64,000 nucleotides of DNA from assembly GCF_901709675.1 (NCBI RefSeq), contig NC_051102.1:10425412-10489411 (forward strand), written 5' to 3'. Source of the stretch: Syngnathus acus. Taxonomy: Eukaryota > Chordata > Actinopteri > Syngnathiformes > Syngnathidae. This document shows, in pieces, positions 49,501 through 61,784 of the stretch (position 1 is the first letter of the stretch; every line of letters starts with the position of its first letter). Made by a program: the position numbers and the translations under genes. Below the pieces are notes generated by a model that worked only from the letters and a program-made list of their open reading frames with translations, was not told the origin of the DNA and ran no database searches.

Positions 49501-52500
49501 GTCGGTGGAGTGACCAAACGCCCGAATGGCAGCGCACCAGCGCCACTTACCCCCGAAAGGCAGCGGCACATGTTGGCATAGGCCACGGAGAAGCTGGGCT
49601 CTGAGATGGCTTTCTCAAAGATGAGGTCGATGGCGCCCTTCAGCCTTTCCTCCGTGTCGATGCTCAGCTCCTTCACCTGATTCATCAGCTCCTGGAACTT
49701 CTGCGGCGTCAGTTTGTTGAGGATACTGCGCAGTCGCTTCAAGAGCTCTTGCGTTTGGGCCTGCGCAGGGGTGAGCTCTTCATCGGTAGTCGGCGCCGGT
49801 TCCTCCTCGCCACGGCCACGGGTGCTCTTCTTGGTCGAGGGCTTCCAGGCTTTCTCCGCTTTGTTGAGCTGCACGTCGTCGTTGAGCGACATGCTGGTGA
49901 TGATTTTCCGTGGCTCTTTCCGCTGACCCTGCTGGGAACGCCGTGGCCCGGGGGGCTAAGGCGGGAGGGAGAGCGACAGCATTATATACTTATTGACTTT
50001 TGACGAGCGAATCCGCCTTCTTTGTTCTCCGGAGTCATTTGAACGCGCAAATAGGAACAACACGTACCGGTCCGCGCAGTCCTCCGACTGATCTGCTGCC
50101 CAGGTTGCCCAAATACGAGGGGGTGAAATCCATGCCAACGTTCATCGTTCGAATTGGCTCCGTGGGCCGCAGCGAAGGCTTGATCACCTGAAACGGAGGA
50201 CGCAATTATTGCCTTCCTGAATGAAACGAATCAGAACAGTGGGAATTTTTTCTATCGAAAAAAACGGCTTGAAAGTTGCAGATTTTTTGAGAGCACTTCT
50301 GTGGCAACGAAATGATTGTGGGTCAGTTGGTTGATTCGCCTCAACTTTGCCCAGCTGAGAGTTATTCTCCGTCGACGTGATTAATGTGCCCACCTTGTCC
50401 AGAACCACGTCGTTGATGACGGGCAGTCCTTCGGGTTTGTTCATGCTGGCGCTGCTGTACTGGAAGCCCAGCAGGAACTTTCGGTCGTAGCGCTTTTTGT
50501 CATCGGGGTTTATTGGCTTCCAGTGTTCTGGGGTGAGGAATGAAGGCAAATGTAATGGGAGCGGGGAGAAATTCACACGCTCAAAACCAAACGAGCGCAG
50601 TATCTTGATCGATTTGGTCACAGCCTGGTAGAGCAGAAACGCCAGATCATTTCTGGCAGCGCTTGGTAATTGTTGCTCTATGCAACTTTGCCCACCCACC
50701 TTCTTTGCACTGGTCTTTCTTGTCACTGGACTCAGTTTTGGATTGCGGTTCTGCATTCTGCTTGTCCTCTTTCTCCTCCCAGGTCTCATCTACCACCTCG
50801 GCGGGAGGTTCAGCTGGAGCAACAGGGACGGGGTCGGCCTGAGTGGACGAGGGCTCAGAGGCGGGCTTGGCATCCGGCTCCTGGGGTCGACAAAACAAGA
50901 ACCCGCAGTTTGTCTCGAGCGGTGTTTTAAAAGAAAAGCCGGCCTAAAGTAATGATGACATCGACGCCGACTTGTTGCAATCTTCTTTTGTTCTGCGGTC
51001 TGCTGATACAAACCTCTGTGAAGGCATCGAGGAGGTCTCCAATGGCCTCCTTCTTGTTGATTTCCTTCATGTTCCTCCTCTTCTTTGGCACAGACGTAGC
51101 AGCTTCAAGAGGAGAACGAGATTAGCAAGTGTTTGATGCAGCACCCAACCTTCCCTGGCGGTATCGCTTTTTCTTTCTTTCTGTGTTTTTACAGCACAAG
51201 AGCACTTCAGTACAACTAAAATTTCCCCCAAGTGTGTGTGTGTGTGTTTTTTTTAACGGTCTCTATTGCAGAATATCTTCTTTGTATGCGATCATAGGCG
51301 AGCTTACCTTGCATAGTAAATTCCTCTGTAGGAGAGTTTACAGCGACAGGAGGGACGTCCTCACTTTTTGCCACCTTGACAACTTCCTTATTTTTCTCTT
51401 CGGCCACCAGCAGCACCTCCTTCTCCTCGAGCTCCATCTCCTCCACAACTGGCACTGCAGTTTTAGCCACAGGTTCAGATTCCTGAGATTGACAAGTGTC
51501 TGGCTGGTCGCAGGGCGTAGTGTCTTCTTCAGCGAGTTCCTCCACATCCTGAGGAAGGCCGTTGGAGAGAGGAGGCTCCGCCGGTTCAGCCGGCGCCGCT
51601 TCGGGTTGGGGCTCGGCATTTGGAGTCGTTGAAGCGGCAGGCTCCTGCGGCGAGACGGAAGACTGAGGCGCTTCCGTCGCCATCTCTGTAGGCATTTCCT
51701 GTGTTTCCGAATCAATGGGGGCTACGACTTCTGCAAGTTCACCAACAGGCTCTACTGCTTTGACCTCGGCGGACTCTTCCTCATGCACTTCCTCCACTTG
51801 TTGCTTTTCTGGCGCTTTCTCGCACGGGGCCGGGGCGGCCGGTGGTTCCTCCTCTTGCGCCGTCGAAGGAGCGGGGCAGACGGGAGCGTCTACCGTGTCA
51901 GCGACGTTAGCGTCGACTTCAACTTCCTCCGCGCAGGAGGAGGCCGCTGTAACGGGTGGGAGGAGAGAGGGAACTGGCCGCTCCTCCGCCAGTTGGGACG
52001 CCACCTCGGGAGCCAGGTCAGAGGCGTCAGGTTCCAATTCTGCGGCCGGCGCGTTCTGGTTGTCTGCTTCCTGTGAGGCCTCAAACGCGGGTTCGGGGTT
52101 TGTGGTGGGAGGAGGTGGTGGTGGTGGTGGTGGGGTTTCAACATTGCCAACCAGCTCGAGGTTGTCATCTGGGGGTCCAAATAAAGATCAATAAATAAAT
52201 ACAACCATGTCACGGTAGTGAACAATGTAGAAGTGAGGAAAGGCACACACCTGATCTTGTGGCTGCTGTAACAGGCGGAATGACTTCACCGTTAGTCTGT
52301 GCGGGTCCGGCTTCTGTGGTGTTGGCCTGCAATCACACAAGGTACAATCAAGAGGTAAGCTGGCTGGTAAAACTCAGCAGACCATCGAAAATTGTTTTTT
52401 TTTTTGGTCCTTCTGGCTTCAAAAGCAGTTCAAGTTCCTCATTTGTGTGGTTTAGCTTTCTTACTTGCGGTGGAGTCGGTGTCGTGGCGGACCTTCCGCC

Positions 52501-55500
52501 AGACATGATCTCCTCCGTGATATCTTGTCCGCCCCGGTTGGGGTCGCGTATTCTGATCTGTTGTGAGGAAAGGCCAAAGTGTGGGTTAGGTTTCTATAAG
52601 CCTCCACTCATGGTACGTAAACATCGACCGACAACCAGAGTTTGTTTTTTCTTTTTTCCCCCTCAACTTTTGTTATTTTGAATGAAAAGGGGAAAGTTCC
52701 ACATTGAACAAACAATAGATTTGCTCTCCATTCAGTTAGTGACCTCAGACAAGAGGTCCGCTGCCCTTTTGTTGGGACACACTACCGGTTTACGTTCCCT
52801 CTTTGGTGGGCCTTGTGTCGGTGCCGGAGGCTGCTGAGGAGGGGGGGCTGGTTGCTGTTGCTGGGCAGGGTTGATAATGACCTGTGCGGGCTGGACAGAC
52901 GCAGAGTACGGCGGCTGAGCCGGGTAGTATGCTGCTGCTGCAAATTGGAATTTGACAACAACAAGAAAAAAGGTCAACAATGAGCACAAGACATGCTTCT
53001 TTTCAACTGTTTGCTTTTTAGAAGACAAGACCAAACCCGAACTTGGGGAACAAAAAGTCATTGCAGGTGTCAATTGCTCACTCAAGTGAAGCCCGTCAAA
53101 ACAAGCCCATCGGGTTTTATGGAAATATATTTGGGGGTTTTAAATTGGGCCCATAAAAGCTTGCGCAGTACAGATTTGCATTGTCGTTTTCAGAAAATAA
53201 AATTCTCGCTGTTGCTGAACCTGACAACCGATACGAATAAATACATTGATGTCTCTGAACGATTGCACTGATTGCCTTTATCTTGCGGTATTTGTATTTC
53301 TATCACCCCCCCCCCCCCCCCCCCCCCCCAAGAATTAAACAAGAAGCTGAGCAAGCAAAGTGACAAGAGGTGTTTTAACCATGAAGTGACTAATTGAGGT
53401 CCTGGTTCAGGTTTGCTATTTAAGAACTTGCTTCAAGGTGCTGTGGACATTTCGACATGCTCGAGCTTCCCTCGCCATCTAACAGGATGCTCTTGGGGGA
53501 CGGCGGCCACTGAGCGTCGTCAGGTTGTATCAGCAAGTTAAACAAAGACATCAAATGGACGTGGGTGGTCAATTTGAGGGTCAAACACCTGCTGTGAACT
53601 TTGCTTCTCAGCTCCTTGTTGGACAAGAGCAAAAAAAAGTATGACAAGTAGTCAGGCGCATCCTGGAATTCCTCCGCAAAGTCGAATACGCCTAACTCGA
53701 AGTGTGTATTTCAACAACACAACAGGCTTCTTGTGAAGAGCAGCAGCGCGCATGCAGGTCCACTCAAAAGTGAAACACAACAAGAGTGGAGACGAGAGGC
53801 GCCACTGAAGCTAGCTGGCTGGCCGACACGCGCGCGCGCGCACGCACGCACGCACACTACTCACCGGGGTAGCGCTGGGAGGTGAGAGGAGCACCGTGGA
53901 GAGAGAGACGGCCGTTCTCTCGGCCGCCGCCTCTCCCCCCGCCACCCCGCCTCTCCCTCGCAGCAAGAGAGGGCTCTGAACCAACGCGGCAAAAGGAGGA
54001 GGAGCGAGGAATGGGAGAGGGAGGGAGGAAGGAAGGAGGGAAGGAAGGAAGGAAGGAAAGAGGACAGGAAGAGACAGATGCAGAATGAGTTATCGAGAGG
54101 ATTCAGAGGAAGCCGGGTGTTAAAAAGGTCCCATGAAACGAGGATTGGCTGTCTCTTTGGAGTGAGTGTGTGTTCAGATCTTGGAGGTTTTTAATGTCAT
54201 CTCGTGCATGATGCACAGTAACTATTTAGCATGCTGCAGTTTTTGGAGAATTGCTTTTATTTGTTTTGTTTGCTCTGCTGTCTGTAGCCAGGTTGGCATT
54301 GCAAGTGAGATCTGTTCTCAATTGCCTTATCTGGATTAAAAACAAAAAATACTCAACATAAAATAAAAATAGAGCTGTCATGATTAACAGAGTTGTTTTG
54401 CCTCATGTTTCACTACAAACCAAAAATGCGCTAGAAACTTTCAGAAGCGAACTTGAAAGTTGTGAAATTTCATTCCAAAAAACTGAACATGCTATTTTTT
54501 TTCGGGTGGTGGTCTTTCATGGCATTTCATGGAACCTGTGAGCTGAAACTACAGATAGATAGAACACAGGCCAAAGCTGAACAAAAAAGCCACAACGCAT
54601 GCACCAACCAGTGTTCTGCCCTCCCAAAGAGATTCAACACGGACCAGCCGGACAACAAAAAAACAAAAACAATGCAGCCAACCCGGTGAGCGATGAGGTG
54701 AGGCTAACATGGGCGCGGACGAAAACTAAACGCTTTCCTTCAACGTGACAGATGATGATGAATCAGTGAGGATGAGCGAGAGGATCCTTTTCCGCGGGCT
54801 CGCGTCTCTTACCGTAGCCGGAGTATTCAGCAGGGCTGGTTCCCGCGTAGAAGCCGGCAGTCCCGCTGGTCACGGGATACTGCTGAGTAGGTGGCATGTA
54901 TGGGGCTCGGTACTGCACACGTGGACAAAGGGCACAGAGACAATGAGAGGCATTTCACAGAGCTTCCAGTACTTGAAGGAGCAAAGCCCACCTGTCCAGG
55001 GGGCAGGAAGTAACCCTGAGGGGAGCCAGCGAACGAGAGCTGCTGTTGGGGGATGATCATCATCTGTGAGGTCGGCGGGTAGACGTGGGGGGGTCCGACG
55101 GGTCGAGGGCCGCTGCTCGTTTGGACCCTCGGCGTGCTGGTGGCCATCGCAGGACGGTTCGAATAATAACCCTGAAGACGTCGAAAGGCGGGGGGCAAAA
55201 AAATGGGTGAGCAAAAGCGCGCGTCCAGCCATGACAGCATGGCTCCTCTTACGCACACAAACGTCAGGTCTGAGATGGATGGAAAACATCACAACAAATG
55301 CTCATTTAGAGAGTACAGTGCTCCCCTGTTGTATGACGGACGCTTGGACAACGGTTTTAAAAGGGGAAACTCCATGCCGAGATAGACTTTGCAAGTCTGC
55401 TCAACTCATGCGGCTTCTACGTAGGACGACACAACATGGCTGGCGGCAACTCGGTCGGCTACTAAACAATGACTGGACCTCATTTTGGATAACATTTATG

Positions 55501-57378
55501 TTATTGAGATATGATAAACGGGGGTTCACTGCACTTGAACTTTCAGCACTGGCTGCAGGGAGAGAAATGGCGTTACCTGTAGCGCTCTGTATCCACCCTT
55601 CAGCCGCACAACACACAAGCAGAAAGCAAGAGAGAGGGAGTGAGTGAGTGAGATAAACGTGAAAATGGAGACCAGCGAGGGTGCGAGACGTTGACGAGGG
55701 GGAGCGGGGGTCAGGCAGAGGTGCGGATCTCTGGGGCCAAGTACTAGAAAGCCTGGCAACGGCGTCTACGCATGCAAGTCCCAAGAGATCTCAAGTCGTG
55801 CGAGATCCCGGCAGGTTGAGCGGGATCCATTTTGAAGTGAGGAGGCGCATGCAGGCGGAAGGAGGCGGGGCTAACACGACTTAAGGATGTTAATGACTCA
55901 TGCAAACTTTTGAATCATGCTGAGGAGGGCGGCAACATTGAACAAGGACAAAATTCGCACACTGTCTGGTGGTATCGTGGAAAGTACGAGAACATTCGCA
56001 ACGCAAACTTATTTGAGCGGGGGCAAAATGTCACTCCAAAAATTGCTCTTGACTTGTCCACAGAATGGAAATCAAGCGTTGTGCTGCTTTCAGCGCGCCA
56101 TTCCAAAACACGCGGTCGTCTTTGGGATGCTGGAAACGGGCTCGTGCCGCCACAATATCATTCATGCCGCGCATTCGCATTCCACAAACAAAGCCACCAG
56201 CAGTCCAAGTCTTTGTCCCGTGGCTGTTAATTGTGTAGAAAATGAAAAGTCGTGCTTATCAAGGTGTTCCAGCATAGGCGTCGTGCAAAGTCTATTTGAA
56301 TTTTTAAATATCAAGAGCACCGGGCTTGTTAGCGGGTAAAATTGTGACATAAGACGGGACTGCTGTCACTTGGGGAAAAAAAATGTTTGACATGAATGCT
56401 CAACGTCCCACGCTTACAGTCTCAAAGAACTGGAGAATTAAATCAATTACCGGAATCGACACAAGACCCAAACGGAAGGCTTTTCTCGTCTCTCCTGTCT
56501 AATGTTTGAACGAAAAGCATTCTCGTCTCAGTGGCCAATAACATGCGCGGCGCTACGGCGACACCGGGGAGGCAGGATGGGACTGTGCGGGCGGGCGGTG
56601 TTAGTACCTGTTGGTGTAACGTACGGGGCCCTGCGGCAAACTGGGAGAACAGCAGAACACAGGAAAGAAGTCAAGATCACGGCCAGAAAAATAAGCAATG
56701 ACACGCGCGCAACGACACGCAAACTAGTTTGGCTCAAGTCCACTTGCAAAGAAAGGGATGGAAATTTGCCATTCAATTCCCATGGAAAGTTAAGATGGGC
56801 AATTTGGGAAGGGTTGGAAACTTTCTGCGGGAAGTTGGGGTCATTCAACGAAAATGGACCTTAGGTACATTTTGTCATAAGCAGACATCCATGCAGAATA
56901 TATCTCGTCTTGCACACGCGCAAGAGAGTAAGTAATTCCATTCATTTATTTTCGTCTCAACACAAGGCAAATCAAAATGCCCAAAGAACAGTTGAGGTTA
57001 TTATCCAAAACGATTTCTAAGAGCCAAATAGAATTTCTGTTAATTATGTTCCCTTAAATTCCCAACTTTCCAAATTGGAAAAAGACTGGAATGCTTTCTA
57101 ATAATGGCACGCAATGGACCATACCTGTCTTGGCTGGGGAGCAGAGTTCATCTGAGGGGGTGAAGGTGTGGCGAAAACAAGAGACGGGGGCTGCCCGGGT
57201 CCGTAGGCGGCCTTGGGGGAGAGAGAAGATAACAAAAATAAAGGGAAGCTTTGTCATGCAAATACGTGACCGCACAACACCGACTCGCGCTGGGGTCACT
57301 TACCTGCGTCAATCCGGGGGAGGGGGCGGGGTTTGGGACAGAGGTGGGTCCCGGTATAGGCTGCGGTGGTTTATTCAT
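45348..57378 (-). CDS. eif4g1: eukaryotic translation initiation factor 4 gamma 1
   Basis: The gene encodes the eIF4F scaffold that links cap-bound eIF4E, the helicase eIF4A, PABP and eIF3. Coding exons: 57378-57304, 57211-57125, 55171-54992, 54912-54813, 52937-52786, 52557-52465, 52326-52251, 52168-51308, 51102-51014, 50880-50700, 50527-50394, 50187-50068, 49955-49551, 49432-49286, 49218-48985, 48907-48803, 48661-48356, 48261-48156, 48080-47984, 47907-47591, 47516-47401, 47320-47148, 47085-46960, 46762-46681, 46597-46499, 46378-46238, 46155-46074, 45995-45858 and 45559-45348. Every phase closes, giving 1677 aa (human 1599). The start [11 protein letters not shown] matches human MNKAPQ. Marks: PABP-binding region [26 protein letters not shown], eIF4E site YDRKFLLGF (about residue 645), MIF4G domain, MA3 domain and C-terminal W2 domain. 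Insertions relative to human are a long Gly run and a repeated SRDRG motif. Confidence 0.96.
46681..47516 (-). other. eif4g1 MA3 domain exons
   Basis: Four exons encode the MA3 HEAT domain that binds eIF4[54 protein letters not shown] and [13 protein letters not shown]. Confidence 0.85.
47645..47702 (-). repeat. 15-bp coding tandem repeat in eif4g1
   Basis: About four near-identical copies of GGTCCCGGCTGCCCC (plus-strand reading). On the sense strand they encode repeated SRDRG units in the Arg/Asp/Ser-rich linker before the MA3 domain. Confidence 0.9.
48803..49955 (-). other. eif4g1 MIF4G domain exons
   Basis: Four exons encode the central MIF4G HEAT domain that binds eIF4A and eIF3: [48 protein letters not shown] and [20 protein letters not shown]. 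The domain is close to full human identity in these blocks. Confidence 0.9.
53306..53329. repeat. poly-C tract (24 nt)
   Basis: A pure C homopolymer within an eif4g1 intron. On the transcribed sense (minus) strand it reads poly-G. Confidence 0.95.
53828..53856. repeat. alternating CG/CA tract
   Basis: A (CG)n run followed by CACG units, all alternating purine-pyrimidine. It is a sequence type that can adopt Z-DNA. It lies in an eif4g1 intron. Confidence 0.8.
54000..54065. repeat. purine-rich GGAA/GGGA tract
   Basis: A strongly purine-only stretch with GGAA units, followed by an AGAGGACAGGAAGAG tail. Low-complexity sequence in an eif4g1 intron. Confidence 0.8.
55577..55597 (-). CDS. eif4g1: 21-nt in-frame microexon of eif4g1
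   Basis: Between the exons ending PQPRQ (57125) and starting GYYSNRP (55171), a 21-nt exon is bounded by GCTGAAG| and |GTAACG. Read in phase 0 it encodes GGYRALQ and keeps the frame whether included or skipped. The sequence just upstream has a pyrimidine-rich tract with TGC motifs (TTTCTGCTTG and TTGTGCGG), as expected for SRRM4-controlled neuronal microexons. Vertebrate EIF4G1 is known to carry a neuronal microexon of this length in this region. Inclusion in this species is inferred. Confidence 0.75.
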
Positions 57379-57379
57379 T

Positions 57380-57403
57380 TCACGTTCTTTTATGGTTCTG
57401 CAT
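57380..57403 (-). promoter_or_regulatory. seven-codon uORF abutting the eif4g1 start
   Basis: In the 5' UTR part of the first coding exon (acceptor about 57427), an ATG at 57403 opens a 7-codon frame (MQNHKRT) whose stop TGA ends at 57380. One base then separates it from the main ATG at 57378. The uATG context is weak (C at -3), while the main ATG has G at -3. Leaky scanning or reinitiation is the likely mode. Confidence 0.6.
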
Positions 57404-58899
57404 TAGGGTGGCGATGTGTTGCCAACCTATAGAGAAAGAGACAGAGGAGGGGTCAAAATTAAATGAGTGAAAAACACGCACGCACACACAATTATTGGTA
57501 GCGATTTGCAGCATTACTGTCAGGTTGTTAACCTTCATAAATCATCAGAAAAAGCAAACAGCACCATCTAGTTTGACAGCAAATGAGGGTGTGGTCAGTG
57601 GTTTCGCCCATGATAACGTTGCCACCATCTCCTCCTTTTGTCTCACTTTCATTTGCATGGCTTTTGTGGGCCATAAGATGAGTACTTGAGTCACATTTGA
57701 GAATTATTCAGTCGTTGAGTTTTCACTTGAGGCTATCGCAAGGTACTTTGTTCATCACTGTTTGGAAACCCTCAGCCGAATGCGCACTTCTGGACGTTCC
57801 CTAGTAAATTGTAAAAAGATGCAAAGTCATTTTAAGCACTGTAAAAGCAAAATGGACAAAGTTGGCAGCAGAAAATTATTACAGAAATAGAAAACACAAG
57901 TTGTTTTGCCTCATTTCATGAATGCACCTCTATATAAGGCTAAACAATTCAAAAGAAAATTGCGGTGTAGCAGAACGCAATTTTCAAACAGCAGGCTTCA
58001 TTTTTGTCGACAGGTAGGCTTTTTTTAATATATATATAGACGTAATTGTAATCCGAGTTAGGAGTCGCCCCATTTGCTTGGTAGGATTTTGGGCCATACT
58101 CACAGTGAACTCTTAAAACCGCAAGTCAGAGTGCTTAGTAAATTAACAAGGCTAATTTAAGGAGATAAACTCTCTCCTGCCTTGCATTTATTTGAGCGCA
58201 AGCATGACCTAAAAAAACAAAAACAAATGGGAAAAGGACCGAGAAAAAAACCCCTCATATTATTCCACAATTGTAATATAGAGGATTAAAAAAATCCGTT
58301 ACAATATTCCTCTAAATTGTTCAGCAATGGCATCCTTGAGCTTTTCATGCCGATCAGCCTCCCGCATATTTGTCTAAAAGATAAACTATGTCTTTAAATC
58401 TGGTGAACAAGATGGCTTGACAATTGGCACATTTTGTTCAATCCGCCAAACATCCTGGAAATATTTGCTTTCGGAAGCCACAGACACAAAACCACCCCAC
58501 TGAGTACATAGAAAGAAAATCCAAGGTTTTATCGATTTACTTTTGTAATACATTCATTAAATGTCAAGAGACTGTGAACACAGCATAGTTGAAGTTGATT
58601 AAAAACTTGGACAATCAGCAATTGCAAATCAAGTGTGGAAACCACGAAGTCAATACTTTGTTCAAGCGGACGCAACTTGAACTGAATTAAAAGCAACAAC
58701 TGATGTCGACACACACTACTTGACAATAATTGCCGTATTATTTGCAAAGTGACTTTGTGGACTCTCTGTAGTTGAAATTGTTATGTCACGAGCGGTGAGG
58801 GAGAAATGGGAGAAAATGGACACCTGAGGTCAAAGCTCAGTTTTAGCGTCGATGGCCTGAGCTTAAAAACATCCTAAATCAATCATCACAACGACCCGT

Positions 58900-60430
58900 T
58901 AGTGTAATTTTTAAAAAAGAAATGTGATACTTGAACACGAACGTAGTTTGCAATGTTACTTCTGGAACCGTCTTGCTAACACGGCGACTGACGTTAGCAT
59001 TAGCCAGCGCCATGCTCTTTTCAAGGAAACTCGCGGTTAATCCTCACTCGGTTGCTCGGTATCTCGAGCAAACCCAGAGTTGAAGGAAGCCCACGGAGGA
59101 GTTAAGACTGAAATTCGTAGAGCTCCCGGGGAGAATGGGCCGATGAAACCAGGAGGAGAAAGTAGCAGCCGGGCTAATGATACGTGTCCCACTGTCAAGA
59201 GACATTTTTACTTGGCTTATGCTACGTGGCCAGTCGTGGTGTCCCGCGTTATTTGGCCAAAAAGTGCTCCCCGGACGACGCCGACGTTGACCTAGCATTG
59301 TTCTTTGGCAACACCGAAACGAGCCGCAAAAATAGTGCTTCAACCGTCGACATTGACTGCAACGATGGTGGGTCAACGTTAGCGCCGCAACTGTGTCAAG
59401 TGGATTTCAGTGCAGGCCCCGGCCGCCGACTCTATGGGCACTCTGAATCCGAGGCGATTCGATTTAGTTTCTTTTTCGAGTCAAACAAATCATCTTCATT
59501 CAACAAGACAATTTCGAGGGAGAACCTCAATCCCAACAAGCGGGTTGACATCAAAAGTGGCGATACGTCGTTGTTTGGGCGTGGGGAAAGAGCGAAAGTA
59601 GATGGCGTAGATCCCAAAGGGTGGCAACCAGCTGAAGATTAGCAAAGAGAAGCCAAGCCCGTGGCTGTAATGCGGCTAATGGTGGTCGCGATTAGCTCAA
59701 AAGCGCCCCGCAATCCGCCCGCACATCCATCGAGAGCTGCAAGACAACCACGTACAAACAACACGCAATTGGACCTTTTCCAACGAGCAGTTTATTTCGT
59801 AGCTTTGTCGGCTGAGCTCGAAAATCCACGGCGGGTTGACAGCCGGCATGGGGCCTTGGTGGAACGCGGCTACACACAAAATGAAGCCCGCCCGGCCGGC
59901 CGGCCGACTGTTTCACCTCGAACGGAATTCTTACCAAGATAACGTGTGAAGGCGCGGCTGAATTGCAACCCGGGAGTTGGCCTCTCGTCGGGTCCTCTCC
60001 GGGATTCGCGGTATTGTCACTGCCCGGTGTCTTGACTTTTTTAGGTCGGTCCAACACAAACCAAGATGCCCTTCTTCGGCAACTGATTTAGCGAGCTAGC
60101 TGCGGCTAACCGGCTCTACTCCTGTCTGTCACTTGATGAGATCCCGGGGCGTGCAACAGGGACAGTGCTGGCAAAAATCAAGCAATTTCGTCCTTGACGA
60201 GTACTATTGGTGATTCCGATGGCCCCGAAAATAGCCCCTGGACCGGAGGTCCATTATCAAGGCGTCGATGGTGACGGATTGCCGGTGAGGTATGTACACA
60301 ACTGGCGTGTGAGTGAACTCAGAGCGACGCCATAGTGCGAGACGTTGCGTGCCTGCCGAGGAAGCCGGTGCCGCCGTGCTCTGCTAGCCGGGTGCGTGCG
60401 CCGCCTAGCTGCTTGGATCACTTCCGGGTA
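58900..60430 (-). promoter_or_regulatory. CpG-rich promoter and 5' region of eif4g1
   Basis: A CG-rich, TATA-less stretch upstream of the first coding exon. On the minus strand it starts with an ETS site, CCGGAAGT (60420-60427), followed about 80 bp downstream by ACTATGGCGTCG, a YY1-like motif. The untranslated first exon(s) probably lie here and splice to the acceptor at about 57427. The longest open frames on the plus strand (for example 59184-59642) show no family resemblance. Confidence 0.5.
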
Positions 60431-60629
60431 AATGCGCGGGGTCTGATTGCAGAACGCACAACGGTAACGTTCCGCCCCACAACGCCGGTCCCTAAGCCTT
60501 CTGAGTGAGCGTACTTTTTGGACTTTAGTCCGGTCTCGTATAGTGAGTGTTTTGCAGCAAACGAAAGAAAGACTTTAAAAACAACCTTTTTTTGGGTTTC
60601 TCTTGGCATTTAAAAACACAATTCTCAAA

Positions 60630-60652
60630 GGGGGGGGGGGGGGGGGGGGGGG
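60630..60652. repeat. poly-G tract (23 nt)
   Basis: A pure G homopolymer in the spacer between the eif4g1 promoter and the chd8 end. Confidence 0.95.
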
Positions 60653-61784
60653 ATACCATTCTGCACTCACACCCATTTGGAGACAAGCCAACATTACGTG
60701 CGCCAGCAACAAAATAAAATGCCATTTATCAATAACAAATATATTTTCAAGTGTCATATGCACCACATTAAGAGTCAAATAGTCATGTTTTAGATTGTTT
60801 AGGTAGGTAATGAGTTCCCATTTTGCTTCCTGAACGATCCAAAGCACAGGACTGTAACTTTTCTGACATTTATTTCACGTCATTTAAGCCCTTTGGTCGG
60901 AGAGGATGTACAATATGGATCATGCGTTTACTGTTGTATTTTGTGTCTCCAAAATAGAGATGTCTTGTCGACGTAAAGCATTTTTTTAAAGTCAGTTTCC
61001 TAGTACAAAAGTGGGTACATATGGAAAAAAAAAAACACGCTATAAAACATTGATGGGCAATGGTATTTACAAACTTTCCCAATGTTTATAATCGGTGTTA
61101 ATAAACTGATATTCACGGCCCAGTCCGCAGGGGAACTTGGATTGATCTCTTAATATTTGAATGCACATGCAAATTAATTCCACATGAAAGTTAGTGTTTC
61201 ACGTTTATGTGTAAATTTTACCCACAAGCCCCAAACATCCCTACATTTTTTGCAAGTGTACACAGTGGAATAGTATCCAAGAATATCAATTTCATTTTAC
61301 AATGCTATTTTAAATAGGCATCAAATACACAGGAGCAAAGCCTCCATATCTTATAACATACACTAGTTATCTTTAATGGAGGGGGGGGGGGGTCTCATGT
61401 CACGACCCACATGAATGTTGCTTCCAGGGAAAGTAAACCAGCAACCGCTCGGCGAAAAGGACAATAATACGCACAGACTTGCCATCACTGTAGTTTGCTG
61501 TAATTCAGGTCACAGAGAGATCATAAAACAAGAACAGCAATTCATTTGTCACCTTTGCACCATAAGACACAAGTTACCTGATCTACATAATACAATACAA
61601 GCATCCTTTTTTTCCAATGCCTCAGTAACTAATGCACCACACACCCTCTCCTTCACACAGTTAAAACATTAACAGTACACCCAAAAATTGGAACCCCTTG
61701 TATTTCATATACAGACTTGCTTGGACTCGGGTGATGTGAACCCACAAGGCTAAGAACGTGTTGGATGCCACTTGATTGCGTCTA

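Noticed and set aside
51715-52194. 159-aa plus-strand open frame rich in Ser and Gly
   Set aside because: Antisense of the large eif4g1 exon (52168-51308), caused by its Glu/Pro/Ala-rich codons.
52732-53085. 117-aa minus-strand frame ending in [13 protein letters not shown] as a short eif4g1 isoform
   Set aside because: The end is translated intron beyond the donor at 52785; splicing to 52557 restores KRERKPIRIRDPN.
56608-56630. A 23-nt exon-like segment in the eif4g1 intron (TTTGCCGCAG| ... |GTACTA)
   Set aside because: Both splice sites look fair, but 23 nt would shift the reading frame of every downstream exon. It could be a poison exon, but nothing else supports it.
59184-59642. 152-aa plus-strand open frame in the eif4g1 CpG region
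   Set aside because: No recognisable domain and no clear splice context. CpG-rich DNA lacks stop codons by composition.
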